Part shown: positions 12,256 to 23,199 of the stretch, piece by piece
Numbering within the stretch: the first letter of the stretch is position 1
How the letters are laid out: the number at the start of each line of letters is the position of its first letter
Assembly (NCBI RefSeq): GCF_033118175.1
Contig: NC_083692.1
Location: 17,294,501-17,358,500, forward strand
DNA length: 64,000 nucleotides
Origin: Dama dama
Lineage: Eukaryota; Chordata; Mammalia; Artiodactyla; Cervidae
Direction of reading: 5' to 3'
Notes under the pieces: model-generated
Told to the model about the DNA's origin: nothing
Seen by the model: the letters and a program-made list of their open reading frames with translations, nothing else
Databases searched by the model: none
Translations under genes and position numbers: made by a program

Positions 12256-12639
12256 TTAGGTAGGGAGCCTTAAAATAACCCCATGACCTGGGCAGGACAG
12301 ACACTACTTTCCTCAGCATTTTAGGTAGAAGGGGGATGACAGTTAAGAGAGGAGATGACACTAATTAAAAATGGTAGCTCTGGAATGTACAAGATCCCTC
12401 AAGTGGGCACTTTTGGATGCAGTCACTACTGTGTGACCGGTAGGGACCAAATTTCCAGACCCTCTAGTCATTTGTTAACCAACTCTCCCCCCATTTCAGG
12501 ATGCACAACGTATGAAGGAATCTTCCTGGATCTACCTCTCTATTCAGGAAACAGTGGTTATTTCTCCCAACCCCGTATAAATAATTTCACAGGGCTTCTT
12601 TCTGCAGACCTCTTCTCACAAAATGGTGAGAACAGCACA

Positions 12640-12780
12640 GACATGGGAATTAGAGCCCTGACTCCTGTCCCCATCATGTCTCACACCAGTGAGTTCATCT
12701 TGAGCAAGTCACATCATCCCTCTGGGACTCAGTTTCCCCATCTGGCAGGGAATTAGTTAGAGCCATGAGATCTCTAAGCT
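12640..12780 (+). repeat. MIR SINE fragment
   Basis: The block TTGAGCAAGTCACATCATCC with CTGGGACTCAGTTTCCCCAT is typical MIR core. It lies in the 3' half of a 133-codon frame (12355-12756), which argues against that frame being a gene. Confidence 0.65.
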
Positions 12781-13438
12781 TCCTTTCCCCTGATACCTGA
12801 TAGCTCTGCTAGACCAACGAAGAGACAAGCTGTTCAGTCATACTTCTCCTTCTACTAGACATGCCATGTAACAGCTGTCTTTGCAGCCCAGGCCCATCTT
12901 GCAAAAGCAGCTCCACAGAAAGTATAGCAAAGCCTGAAGAACCAAGTTCTAATCATGAATCCGACTGATCACATGACCAGAGAAACCAATGCAAACTCCA
13001 CATGTCATGGCTTCTTCTTCCCTTATGCAACAGTAATGATGTAATCAAAGATAAAGCCAGAAGTGGAAACACTTTGAAAATATTAAGATGGGATCAAGAA
13101 GGGGAAAAAAAAGAGCTGACCTCAACAACTTTGGGAAATGATGCATTGATTGGAGTCCATAAGGCTAAATACACACACACAAAAAAACAACCAGTACAAA
13201 GACAGAATTCTAGTCAAAATTTTGTTTTTCATAGGGATATGGATTAGCCATTCTGAAACTACATGTATAATAGGGTTAATCAAACAAGTATTTAATTTAC
13301 AGACAATGGGAGCCAGGTTCCTTACTGTCAGAGAAAGAAGTGATGATGAAGAGAGAGGGAATGCTAGAATGAATCTTGCAGTGCTGGATCAGAGTGGAGA
13401 TATCAATATGAATTCATTTTTACTTAAGTATGCATGCA
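12781..13438. other. Intergenic, no gene seen
   Basis: AT-rich. The 81- and 97-codon frames here overlap each other and carry no domain. Possibly old L1-derived sequence, but I cannot assign it. Confidence 0.4.
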
Positions 13439-13440
13439 GA

Positions 13441-13590
13441 TAGATACAGAAATAAATATAGATATGTACATATGCATAGGTAAGTATGAATGCATGTATA
13501 TACATATATATGGGTATGTATACTTATAGACACAGAAATAAATGAAGATATGTGTATATGCACAGGTAAGTGTATATATGTATTTCCTAA
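13441..13590. repeat. ~86-bp imperfect tandem duplication, TATG-rich
   Basis: A segment starting TAGATACAGAAATAAAT at 13441 recurs as TAGACACAGAAATAAAT at 13527, followed in both copies by a TATGCATAGGTAAGTAT-like stretch. The period is 86 bases. The tract is rich in alternating TA/TG. Minus-strand frames across it are low-complexity. Confidence 0.8.
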
Positions 13591-13789
13591 CTCTGTCCAC
13601 CAAGAAGGTATAGAAGCAAATGACACCCCGGTAGCAAAAAGCACACCAGGAGTTCAGAATTTGGTTTCTAAATACCATTCTAAATAAAAGTAACCATGGT
13701 GCTTCAGAGGAAGAACTGATTCTTGGGCTGGAGCAGGGAAAATACATAGTAAGCCTGAAGCATCATATAGTACCAGAAAGTAAAGAAAT

Positions 13790-14540
13790 GGGGGAAAAAA
13801 TGGGGAACATGTGAAAGGGCACAAGAGTCACACTTAAGGTTCTCAATGGCTAAAACTGCAATGGTTTGAGAAAGTATTGGGTTATCATTCAAAGAATAAA
13901 ATAAATATCCATGAGTCCATGCCATGAATAAATAAGTTATGGGAAAGAGACAAATCTTCTTTATAGAATTCCAAAATATACATGTGGATTCTCCCTCCTC
14001 AAGGGAATGGAGCTTCATTCCCTTCCCTTTGAATGTGGGCTGGACATGGTGATTCACTTCCATTAAGTAGAATCTAGAAAGGAAAAAAATAGTCATTTTA
14101 CAGTGGAGAAAACTTAAGAATAAGTCACCTTATCCATATGATCAAGGGTAGCCTCACCACTGATTAGTCATATTGGTGTCATGTACCTCCTGATATGGTG
14201 TGAAAAGCAAGGGTACTTCACCTCTGTGGTGTTCTTCTAGAAAATCCACAACCCTGGTCTAATCATGAGAAAACCTCAGACAAACCCAAATCGAGGCACA
14301 TTCAGTAAAACACCTGAAAGTGTCAAGGCCATGAAAAATAAAAAAACATTGGAGATATGTGCACAGACCAGAAGAGACTTGACAACTAAATGTAATATGG
14401 TATCTTGGAACAGGAAAAAAAAAAAAAAAAAGACATTAGTAGGAAAACTGGGGAAATCCAAAGATAATCTGTAGTTTAGTTAATGGCATTATACTATTGT
14501 TAATTTCTTAGTAAAGCAACCCAGGGAAACGCTATCTGTA
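13790..14540 (+). repeat. L1M LINE 3' UTR remnant
   Basis: It resembles the 3' UTR of old mammalian L1M elements: CATGAGTCCATGCCATGAAT, later GTGTCAAGGCCATGAAAAAT, AGACTTGACAACTAAATG, and GACATTAGTAGGAAAACTGG ahead of TAGTTTAGTTAATGGCATT. An A18 run sits at about 14414-14431. Confidence 0.65.
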
Positions 14541-15574
14541 AGGAAGGATCATTACATCTGCATTTAGAGGTAAGGCTGAAATTCTAGACCACTAACCAAC
14601 CACAGGGTGCACATCACAGAGACCAGAGACCAGATATGCCACAGTTTGAAAAAAGGTTTCAACCTTTTTGGGCGAGAATTGAGAGCAGTCAGGATGGAAG
14701 GTAGGAAGCTGTATGGGGCCTCCCCAGCCTTCACTCATGTCTCAGTGAGATGAACAGGCCTCCATAGGAAGTCACTTCTGTTCTACCACTTAGTTCTTAC
14801 CTCTAGGCAAAGTCATTCTCTGGAAGCTGTTTCTCTGAAAGGGACCTGGTTTGTGATCAGAATCCATTGTCAGGGAGAAAAAGTTCCTTCTCCCACGCAA
14901 ATGCCAGGCAGGGGTTGGTGCCAAACGGTCACAGGACCCTCATTTTCTGCAACAGTGATTGCTTTGTGTACAGGGGGCAAGATGCCAGGGCAACTGCTGG
15001 GGAAACTACCGGCTGCATTGCAGGGCCCCAAGCTTTGGGGGAATTTCAGACTAAGATGGGTGGAAGAAAGAGAACTTCACCACGTGGTCTCTGCCATCTT
15101 CCGGGAGTCATTGATGGGGAAATAGCGGAGAGACACTATTCATTCCTGTTCCACACATGCAACAGCAACCCTGGTGACAGCAGAGCAGAGACCTTCCAGA
15201 GGGGACAGCATTTAAAATGAAGCATCCTCTAGAATGAAGTGCCAGACTAGCCAAGCTTTTCAAAGAGGGGGGTTAATTCCTTTAAGTGTTTAACTTTGGT
15301 CATTTGGGTTTGATGAAGACCTTTTCAAAGCTTGTTACTTGCTCCCCCACCTTATTAAACAGAGTTGGGTGGTTGCAGGTCATTATGGGGAACAGCAGTT
15401 ACGCCAAGTGCTTTGACATAGAAGAGCATTCAGCATTCGGGACATTTGCTGAATGGGTGGTGATCTCAGCAATGGCCCTGAAATTCACTTTCTTGAAAGA
15501 ATCCCTGACATCAGCTTGTTTTTCCTTCAGAAAAGTGCAAGACATGTTCCCTGTTCTTCACAAAGGCAAAACAG
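14541..15574. other. Intergenic, no gene seen
   Basis: Unique-looking sequence. Two overlapping plus-strand frames of 90 and 117 codons at 14853-15220 and one of 108 codons at 15286-15612 lack recognisable domains. Confidence 0.45.
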
Positions 15575-15775
15575 AAAGCTGGCCCAGAAGCTCTGTGACC
15601 TTGACCAAGTGATGTCATCTCTTAGTGGCTCAGATTCCTTATCTGTAAAATCAGGAATAACGTTATGAAATTAGATAATGCATGTTCAGAACATACATGA
15701 GATACATTAGAAAAATGCTTAGCAGAACAGTGCCCAGCACCCAAGAAGAACTCAGTGTGTTGATTATTACTATTG
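15575..15775 (+). repeat. MIR SINE
   Basis: CTGTGACCTTGACCAAGTGA, then CTTATCTGTAAAATCAGGAA and the 3' part AGTGCCCAGCACCCAAGAAG: an almost complete MIR arm. Confidence 0.7.
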
Positions 15776-16049
15776 GCAGAGGAAGACAAGTCCCTGGATC
15801 AGATTGATTCAGTCTACTGCCTTTTGCTACATGTTCACCAGCATCACCATCCCAGAAGCCACACTGTTGTTGACTTCATCTCCTGGACCTCATGTGGACA
15901 CCGGCCGAGCTGTGCAGATTCTGATCCACGCAGCTCTCCTCCAGCCTGTACTTTATCCAGTGAGAAAGGGCAGAAGGAGATTTCCCTGCGTCAGCAGCTT
16001 CAAGTACCAAGGCCTCTCGCAGTCCATCCCAGATGTACCAGAAGGAAGC

Positions 16050-16660
16050 ACTCTGGAAAAGTGCGCTCTGGGTGTCTGGGTGGTGTCTACCGCCGACCCG
16101 CCATTGAGGAACCCCCGTCTCTGTGCTCCTAGGGGCACTTTCACCGGGTTTGGAAGACGAGCACCTAGCTGAGAGAATGGCAAAGCATCGCCCTTTCCCC
16201 CAGGGAGCTCGAGGAAGGCACACTCTGGCCTCGAAATTCCTCTCTCTCCCAATGGCATCACCCGCAGCGTCTCCAGCTGGGAGGAGGTTGGAGGAGACCT
16301 CACCCTCCGCAGACGCGCCCAGGGCCACCCCCAGTCCCCGGGCCGCACTGGCGGTGGGGATTTAGCGGGGGAGATTCAGGATACTCGAACAGCGGACTCA
16401 TCCAAACCCGAGGCTCTCCTGTTTACCCAGGTCACCCTCCCCACACCCCCGCGCAGCTCCTGCCCTCCTAGAAGGGGTGCTCAAAGTCAAAACCAAAGAG
16501 GCCGCTCTCCACTCTCTGCCCCGCGTGGGAGCAGGCTTTCAACCGCATCCCCCGCCTCCTGGGCCCCGGGCCCAACAAGCCTGGGGAGACTGCTGCCTCG
16601 CGGCGCCCCTCCAAGGAAAGGATCAGCCCCTTCGTTTGTGCAGCCTTCCTTCTCCCAGCT
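16050..16660. promoter_or_regulatory. CpG-enriched patch
   Basis: This stretch has many more CpG dinucleotides than its surroundings (for example CTACCGCCGACCCGCC, CCGCAGACGCGCCC, GCCTCGCGGCGCCCC). Overlapping frames on both strands here (up to 150 codons at 15876-16328 minus) follow from the low stop frequency of GC-rich DNA and share no domain. It could be a distal regulatory element or the promoter of a non-coding transcript about 46 kb past the FOS 3' end. CpG content was judged by eye. Confidence 0.45.
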
Positions 16661-17394
16661 TTGGCGGATGTCATCCTGCAGACAGCACCTCCTCGGCTCT
16701 GCCAAGGCTCTGGTGCCAGGCCCCCATCCCCCACCCTGGGCGCTGGTGGAGCCCTGCTGCCAAACACACAGAGCCTTCTCCCCTTATAGAGACATTCATA
16801 CCTGCCCCGAACCTCCCTCCAGTGACAGAGTAACTCACTAAAGGGATGAGCAAGAGACCAAAGAGGTCTGGGGAGTCCCTCCTGGAAGCTGGAGGGGCAA
16901 AGGCAGCACCCCCACGCCTGGCATGCTGTGGGTGTTCAGTCACTATCTAGTTTTGCTCTCCCCTTCCTCTTTTTCTTTCTCAATATCAGACCCTCTCTCT
17001 CCTCCCACCCCCTTCTCTTGGTTTCCTGCTCCATCCCTTCTCCCAGTTTCTCTCCTTTGACGGATGCCTCCTGCCTGCCAAGGACACTGGTAGGACTGAG
17101 GGGGCTTCCCTCGCCCCTCAGAGCATCTCCTGGCCCCACAGGCTGCTGACCTCTGAACCTGCCTCCTACTGGTAACCCTGACATTTCCCTAAATTCACTC
17201 TGACTCCTTCTCCCCAAGAGAGGTGCACACCCACACCTCCAATCCTGGCTTATCCAGTGTGCTCTGGTTGAAGGAATCAGATTTATACCAACCTGAACAT
17301 CCCAAAGTGCTCCTGAAGCACATTTGTGCATATTCATAGGATTTTTCAGCTTTACCAAAACCTCTCCAAAGCTTGTTAAATGCTACCTTATAAA
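16661..17394. other. Intergenic, pyrimidine-rich
   Basis: It contains a CT-rich stretch at about 16955-17060. The 140-codon minus frame at 16936-17358 is the reverse of that purine/pyrimidine bias. No gene is supported. Confidence 0.5.
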
Positions 17395-18020
17395 GTTTTA
17401 ATTTTGTTTTGTTTATAAAGTTTCATTTTATGATAATGATATTGCAGTTATATTTTTTAAGTCCTTATCTGAGATATATTTGTTTAAGTATTTACAGATG
17501 AAATGACGTGACTGTAGGGGAGTAATCAGATCAGAGAATAACCTTGGGTTGATGTTTCCTGGGATTAGGTAATGGCAATGTGAGGGTTCATCACACTCTC
17601 CACAGTCTTTCTCCATAGTAGAAAATTTACAATACTCCAGTAGTCAGAAAAGAGGGCTTCCCTGGTAGCTAAGTAAAGAATCTCTCTGCCAATATAGGAG
17701 ACATGGATTTAATCACTGGGTCAGAAAGATCCCCTGGAGAAGGAAATAGCAACCCGCTTCAGTATGCTTGCCTGGAGAATCCCATGGACAGAGGAGTCCA
17801 GCAGGCTACAGTCTATGGGATTGCAAAGAGTCAGACACAACTTAGCAGCTAAACAACAATAACAATCAAAAGAGAAAGAAATGAGTGAATAAACAAAGAT
17901 TGGCAGAATGTTAATAATTACTGAAACTGGATGATAAATACATGTGAGTTCACTGTATTAGTTTCTCTACTTTTTTATATGTTTGAAAACTTCCATAATA
18001 AAAAAAAAGTTTCACATATT
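17395..18020 (+). repeat. L1M LINE 3' end, split by a SINE
   Basis: The left part (AGTCCTTATCTGAGATATAT, GTATTTACAGATGAAATGAC) and the right part (GGCAGAATGTTAATAATTAC, TATGTTTGAAAACTTCCATA, then AATAAAAAAAAAG) are consecutive pieces of an L1M 3' UTR. A Bov-tA SINE at about 17654-17865 separates them. Confidence 0.7.
17654..17865 (+). repeat. Bov-tA SINE
   Basis: Forward Bov-tA, moderately diverged, inserted inside the L1M element. The head is GGGCTTCCCTGGTAGCTAAG and it ends in GAGTCAGACACAACTTAGCAG plus an AACAACAATAAC tail. Confidence 0.85.
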
Positions 18021-18041
18021 TTAAAGATGTCATCTTATCCT

Positions 18042-18555
18042 GACAAACCTAGACAGTGTATTAGAAAGCAGACACATCACATTCAAAAGCTGACAAAGGT
18101 CCATATAGTCAAAGCCATGGTTTTTCCAGTAGTCATCTACAGATATGAGAGTTGGACCATAAAGAAGGCTGAGTGCCAAAGAACTGATGCTTTCGAACTG
18201 TGGTGCTGGAGAAGATCCTTGAGAGTCCCCTGGACAGCAAGGAGATCAAATCAGTCAATCCTAAAGGAAATCAACCCTGAATAGTCATTGGAAAGACTGA
18301 TGCTGAAGCTGAAGCTCTAATACTTTGGCCACCTGATGCGAAGAGCTGAGCCATTGGAAAAGACCTTGATGCTGGGAAAGATTGAGGGCAGGAGAAGGGG
18401 ACAGCCAAAGATGAGATGGTTGGATGGCATCATTAACTCCATGGACATGAGTTTGAGCAAACTCCTGGAGACAGTAAAGGACAGGGAAGCCTGGGGTGCT
18501 GCAGTCCATGGGGTTGCAAAGAGTCAAACACGACTGAGCGACTTAACAACAACAG
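18042..18555 (+). mobile_element. BovB (RTE) LINE, 5'-truncated 3' end
   Basis: The 3' ~0.5 kb of a BovB retrotransposon, covering the C-terminal end of the reverse-transcriptase ORF (GTTGGACCATAAAGAAGGCT; CTGTGGTGCTGGAGAAGATC) and the 3' end GAGTCAAACACGACTGAGCG. A 9-bp target duplication TCTTATCCT lies at 18033-18041 and 18556-18564. Stops and frame breaks make it non-coding. Confidence 0.92.
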
Positions 18556-18714
18556 TCTTATCCTAAACCCTTCAGCCACGTAAAGCCGCTCTCCTGCTCA
18601 GAGCGCACGGCCGAGATGCTGAGGACAGGTGTTTCCTCAAGCCTCCGGTGCAGCTGCGGCCCCTCCTCTCGGAAGGGCACCCTGAAGTGCTCCAGAACTG
18701 AGACTGGCTGGGCA

Positions 18715-19005
18715 AGGCTGCATTTCCACCTCCATGCCTTTGCACCTTCTCTTCCTTCCACGTGGCCTGCCCTTCCCTGACTCTCCTACCCCTCACTCAG
18801 CCTGGCCCTCTGCCGTCAAGCTTTCGCCGGTTCTCCAGGCTTTGTACCTCCACAGAACCCGATACATTCTTCAGTGTTACACCAGTCACTTGGAATTCTA
18901 ATATTTTTTTTATGCCTAGCCCCCACACCCTCACTAGACTTTTAACTACTCAAGAGCAGGGATTTTTTTTAATTCAACTTTCCATAGTCATGACTTCGAA
19001 TACCA
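18715..19005 (+). repeat. L2 LINE fragment
   Basis: The sequence CCATGCCTTTGCACCTTCTC, then a GTGGCCTGCCCTTCC-like block and CTAGACTTTTAACTACTCAA, follows the L2 3' region order. Confidence 0.5.
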
Positions 19006-19074
19006 TCTATATCTTCATGACTCCCCAGTTAACACCACCAACCAGACTCTCCTAAACACTGGAGCCATAGATTC

Positions 19075-19615
19075 AGATCCGAATGTCCTCTGAACTTCTC
19101 CCCTTTGATGTTCTACAGGCCCCTAAAATCTGGGGACTCCCAAACTGAATGCATTGTCTTCCCTAAATGTTCTCCCCCTGCCCTTCCTGAGCAGGTGAGC
19201 AGGATCAGTCTCCATCCAGTTGCTCAAGCCACACACCTGAGCTTCACCCTTTACCCTCCTTCTCGCCTGCCTTCCACCTGTTGATTCCACACCCTACATC
19301 ATTTTTGATAAAGCGCCCACCTCTCATTCTCACAGCCCCCTCCTTGTTGAAGCACCATCATCTCTCACCTGATCAACTGCAAAAACTTCTTAACTGTTCC
19401 CCAATCTTGCCCCCTCCTTAGTCTCTATAAGAAAGCCTGATCTTTCTAAGATGATCTTTGTGGAATGCCAATATGATCCTCAATGAAATTCTTCCATGTC
19501 TCCATAAAGTCCAAATTCCTCAATATTAAAATGGACTACAAGGCCCTTTGTGGCTGGCCTCAGCTTATTTCACTGTTTACAATTTCTTTCCACAACCCTG
19601 CCCACCAGTCCCCAA
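19075..19615 (+). repeat. L2 LINE fragment
   Basis: It carries the L2 landmarks in order: CACCATCATCTCTCACCTGA, AACTGCAAAAACTTCTTAAC, ATAAAGTCCAAATTCCTCAA and GACTACAAGGCCCTTTGTGG. The (CA)n tract follows directly. Confidence 0.6.

Positions 19616-19650
<35 letters not shown>
19616..19650. repeat. (CA)n microsatellite
   Basis: About 17 uninterrupted CA units; likely length-polymorphic. Confidence 0.97.
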
Positions 19651-19652
<2 letters not shown>

Positions 19653-19739
19653 TAAGTTCCAGCTATTTGGAAAGACTGGCTTGCTATATTCACTGTCTGT
19701 ATGGCACAGTGTCACCAAATATCACATATGCTTGCCTAT

Positions 19740-20060
19740 ATTTCTTGTCCTGTAGCAATTAGATGGAGCGATGTGACTAGTTCTGGCCAATGAGGTATGA
19801 GCCGAAGTCATGTGGATACTCCCAGGCTAAAGCACTTGAATCTCCAACGTACTCCCTCCCTCTCCTTTCCTTTCCTTCTCCTTCTTCCTGCCCCTTCCCC
19901 TCCTTGCCTCTCTCTTTCTTCTTCCTCAGCCATATGTTGAAATGGTGGAGCCTTGAGATGGAAGCATCCTGGATCTCTCAGTTATTCCATGAAAGCAGTT
20001 GCCCTGATCTCACATCAGGCTTCTCTTGAGTGAGTTTTCTTGTGTTAAGCTACTTAGAGA
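19740..20060. other. Non-coding, with CT-rich tract
   Basis: Contains a polypyrimidine run at about 19850-19927. The flanks (TGTAGCAATTAGATGGAGCG; GTGTTAAGCTACTTAGAGAT) look like an old interspersed repeat that I cannot name. Confidence 0.45.
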
Positions 20061-20094
20061 TTGAAGGGTTTTGTTTCATTTATTGAAGCATAAC

Positions 20095-20470
20095 CTATAT
20101 TATCTTCTCCAGGTCTTTTGTACTAGGTCCTTCCTGTGCCTCCAGTGATTTTCCCTCCTGCCTCTCTACACCCACTTCCACACCTGGCTGACTCCTATTT
20201 TTCTATCAGGCTTAGCCTGGCTGTCACTTTCTTCTGAATCCCTAGGTCCAGGTCTGGGATTCTTACTGAGAACTTCCTTAGCACCCTGTGAAATCCTTCT
20301 TAGCATTTTGTGCTGTATATTAGAATGGCCATTCATCTGCCTCTTATTCCCCGCTAGGTCTACAAAGCTAGAGTGCGTGTCTGTCTTGTTCATAGCTTTG
20401 TCCTCAGCACCTGACAGAGGGCCCGCATCTAGGGTTTTAGCAAATATTTGCCCAACAAATAAACTTTGTA
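20095..20470 (+). repeat. L2 LINE 3' UTR fragment
   Basis: It resembles the L2 3' UTR, with a GTCTGTCTTGTTCATAGC block and AGCACCTGACAGAGGGCC leading to AGCAAATATTTGCCCAAC. The terminal TTTGTTCAATGAATGAATG lies beyond the following SINE at 20719-20738. Confidence 0.6.
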
Positions 20471-20483
20471 TTCACAAAATCTA

Positions 20484-20690
20484 GGGCTTCCCTGGTGGCT
20501 CAGATGGTAAAGAATCCACCTGCAATGAGGGAGACCTGGGTTCGATCCCTGGATTGGGAAGATCCCCTGGAGGAGGGAATGGCAACCCACTCCAGTATTC
20601 TTGCCTGAAGAATCTCCATAGACAGAGGAACCTGGTGGGCTACAATCCATGGGGTTGCACAGAGTCAGACATGACTGAGTGACTAAGTAC
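20484..20690 (+). repeat. Bov-tA SINE, near-consensus
   Basis: Forward Bov-tA with an intact-looking head (GGGCTTCCCTGGTGGCTCAG, GGTTCGATCCCTGG) and body. It interrupts the L2 end. Confidence 0.93.
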
Positions 20691-20967
20691 ACAGCATAGC
20701 CCCTAGATCAATACATATTTGTTCAATGAATGAATGACTTTATAATCCCTAAAATCAGACAAGCAAAAGAAAAAAGGTTTGGGTTTTATAAAGTAGCCCA
20801 TAATCATATTCATAAACAGTAGCCCATATTCATAAACAGCCTTGAATTATGGAACTATATTCACAAGCGGTTTTAGATACACAAATTAGCATATCGACCC
20901 CCTCAGCTCTGCCCTGACTCCAAATGTCCATTATTTTACTTTAGTTAGTCTTTAGTCTCTCTTCTGG

Positions 20968-21196
20968 GGCTTCCCAGGTAGCTCAGTGGTAAAGAATTCA
21001 CTTGTCAATGCAGGAGACATGGGTTCAATCGCTGGTTCCCATAGGGATCCCATAGGGATCCCATAGGGAAGGAAACAGCAACCCACTCCAGTATCTTGCC
21101 AGGAAAATCCCACAGACAAAGGAGCCTGGTGGAGGGAGCCCATGAGGTCGCTAAGAGTCAGACATGACTGAGCCTGCCAGCCCAAGGCACAATTCC
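20968..21196 (+). repeat. Bov-tA SINE with internal 11-bp triplication
   Basis: Forward Bov-tA flanked by CTCTTCTGG at 20959-20967 and 21197-21205. Where the head normally joins the body it carries three perfect tandem copies of TCCCATAGGGA (21037-21069) in place of the usual GGAAGATCC segment. Confidence 0.88.
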
Positions 21197-21205
21197 CTCT
21201 TCTGG

Positions 21206-21970
21206 TGGTAAACTATCAGAAATAATTCAGGATTCGGCAGGGTGGGAAGTTCCCCCTTTTTAATGACTTATACTCAGTTGGGGAAACAAAATAGAAATTT
21301 ACAGTCAAGTCCTTACTCTCCTCCTCCCTCACTTTTTTGTGTTTGTTTAACTTTTTCTCCCCATAACCTACTGGGACCACAGAAGGACCTGCTCTAATCA
21401 TTAAAGCAGCAGCTATGTAAATAGGGGACACATCTTAAGCTCCGGTGCCACTTAAGGCCACAGCTGTCCCGCAAAGCCACAGGCGCTGCTGTTGAGTCAG
21501 GTGGCTGGGAGGGCCAGGGAGGGGGGCTGAGCAGCCCGTCTCCTGAGCTGTCAGATGCCTGCGGTGACACTCAGGCCCTTCAGTTTCTCCATTTGTCATT
21601 TTCAGCAGAGCCAAGAGCTCAGGTCACAGGGGACTCGGGCAGGCTGCTGCAATTTTCCCCAAGGGTTGTAGCTCAGTCTGGGAGAAACCTTGAGAAATCA
21701 ACAGGGAAAGAGCCATCAATCAGATGCAGTTCAAGGCAGCAAAGATTTATTGAGCCTGCACATATATGAGTCCCTGGAAGGAATACTAAAGAAGTCTGTG
21801 TCCCAGATGGCGCCTTCAAAGGTCTGAGCCTCGTGAATGAGCCAGAGTTAAGCACTGGAGAAAAAAACAAGATGACAATACAAGGCAGCATCTAATCAAG
21901 GATTTACAAGGATCAAAAGGCTGAGTGATGTGACCAGGAGACAGCAAGGAGGACCTCATTGTAGTATTTG
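21206..21970. other. Intergenic, no gene seen
   Basis: Unique-looking. A TGAGTCA AP-1 heptamer lies at 21493-21499. No gene signal. Confidence 0.5.
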
Positions 21971-21974
21971 ATGT

Positions 21975-22140
21975 TGGGCGTCTGCTCTGGATCAGCTGTT
22001 ACATACATTAGTGTACATTAGCTACACTAAACCCCATGAGGTAGGCTCAGAGTGGCAAAATAACTTGCCCAGGGTGACAGAGCTGGTGACAGGCAGAACC
22101 AGGGCAGAACACCCCAAAGCCTGTGTTCTAGTCCACCTCT
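21975..22140 (-). repeat. MIR SINE fragment
   Basis: Reversed MIR core: ATGAGGTAGGCTCAGAGTGG, then AATAACTTGCCCAGGGTGAC and GAGCTGGTGACAGGCAGAAC. Confidence 0.65.
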
Positions 22141-22699
22141 TATATCCAGGCCCATAAAGGGAACTATTTATTATGTTCAAGATCCTGAGCTAAAACCTTC
22201 ACACGTATTGTTTTTTGCCCCCACATCGTCTTGAAGAGGGAGGTACTGACACTTGGAAAAACTGAGGCCCAGAGAAGTTAATGAGGCGCAAGGAAAGAGG
22301 GAAACTGGGAGGCCCCTAATTGCAAGACAATTCAAATTTATTCAAATTCAGGTATCCTGTGCTTTCTATTCTCCCCGGCCATTGATTTTTATTTAAACCA
22401 CAAAAATTTTAGAGCTGTAAATGTGCTATTTTAGGAGTTGGGCATACTGAGATATTACCTTTTTCTGAAAGACAAACTGATAAGTGGTCTCACTGCTGCA
22501 GCTCACAAGTCCTTCCTAGAAAGTGAAGCTGGCCTTGGGTCAAGGGTCAGGGAGACACTCACCACCATTCAAGATCACAATTTTTGTCAGCCCCACCCTG
22601 GCTGATCTTGCCCTGAAATGTAACAAGTGAGCCTTGTAAAGCAAGCTTCATGTTATATGCCTTTGATTTCTTGATGTCTTTCCAACTGCCATCAACATT

Positions 22700-22890
22700 T
22701 GTCAACCAGAGCAAACATTCCTCTCTGCAAGGCACAGCGCTAACCCTTCTCCCCACACAAATCCCATTTTGTAGGCCAGGCAACTGACAGTCAAGGAGGT
22801 GAAGTTCCTTGCTCCAAGGCATACAACTAAGTCAGTTGCAGAGCCAGACTTCCTGCCTCCAAGACCAGAACACGTTTTTATCTCTTTCTC
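22700..22890 (-). repeat. MIR SINE fragment
   Basis: Reversed, diverged MIR: CATTTTGTAGGCCAGGCAAC, then GGTGAAGTTCCTTGCTCC and GCAGAGCCAGACTTCC. Confidence 0.55.
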
Positions 22891-23029
22891 AGTAAAAATT
22901 CTCACCTAAGGAGACAGTAAGGCATTGCTTAAATCATTGTTGAAAACACTTTAAACCACCAAGTGTGTATTTTGTTCCTACCAAAAATACAAGACTCGGT
23001 GTTTGTCCAACTCATTGACTACATTTGTA

Positions 23030-23195
23030 ACAAGTGACATAAGCTCTCTGGGCCTCTCTGGGTTTCCCATCTCTAAAACATGGGTCAGGCCCTGCTTCAT
23101 AGGATCATTATTAGGACTAAATGGGATAATGCTTCCAAAACACCTAGCATCTTTCCTGGCATATTGTAAGCACTCACTAAGTGATGCTTATTAGC
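23030..23195 (+). repeat. MIR SINE fragment
   Basis: Forward MIR 3' half: GACATAAGCTCTCTGGGCCT, ATCTCTAAAACATGGG, and the CTGGCATATTGTAAGCACTC end. Confidence 0.65.
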
Positions 23196-23199
23196 CCTG

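Noticed and set aside
15876..16348. Overlapping 131- and 150-codon minus-strand frames
   Set aside because: They lie in the CpG-rich patch where stop codons are scarce. They overlap in different frames and match no family.
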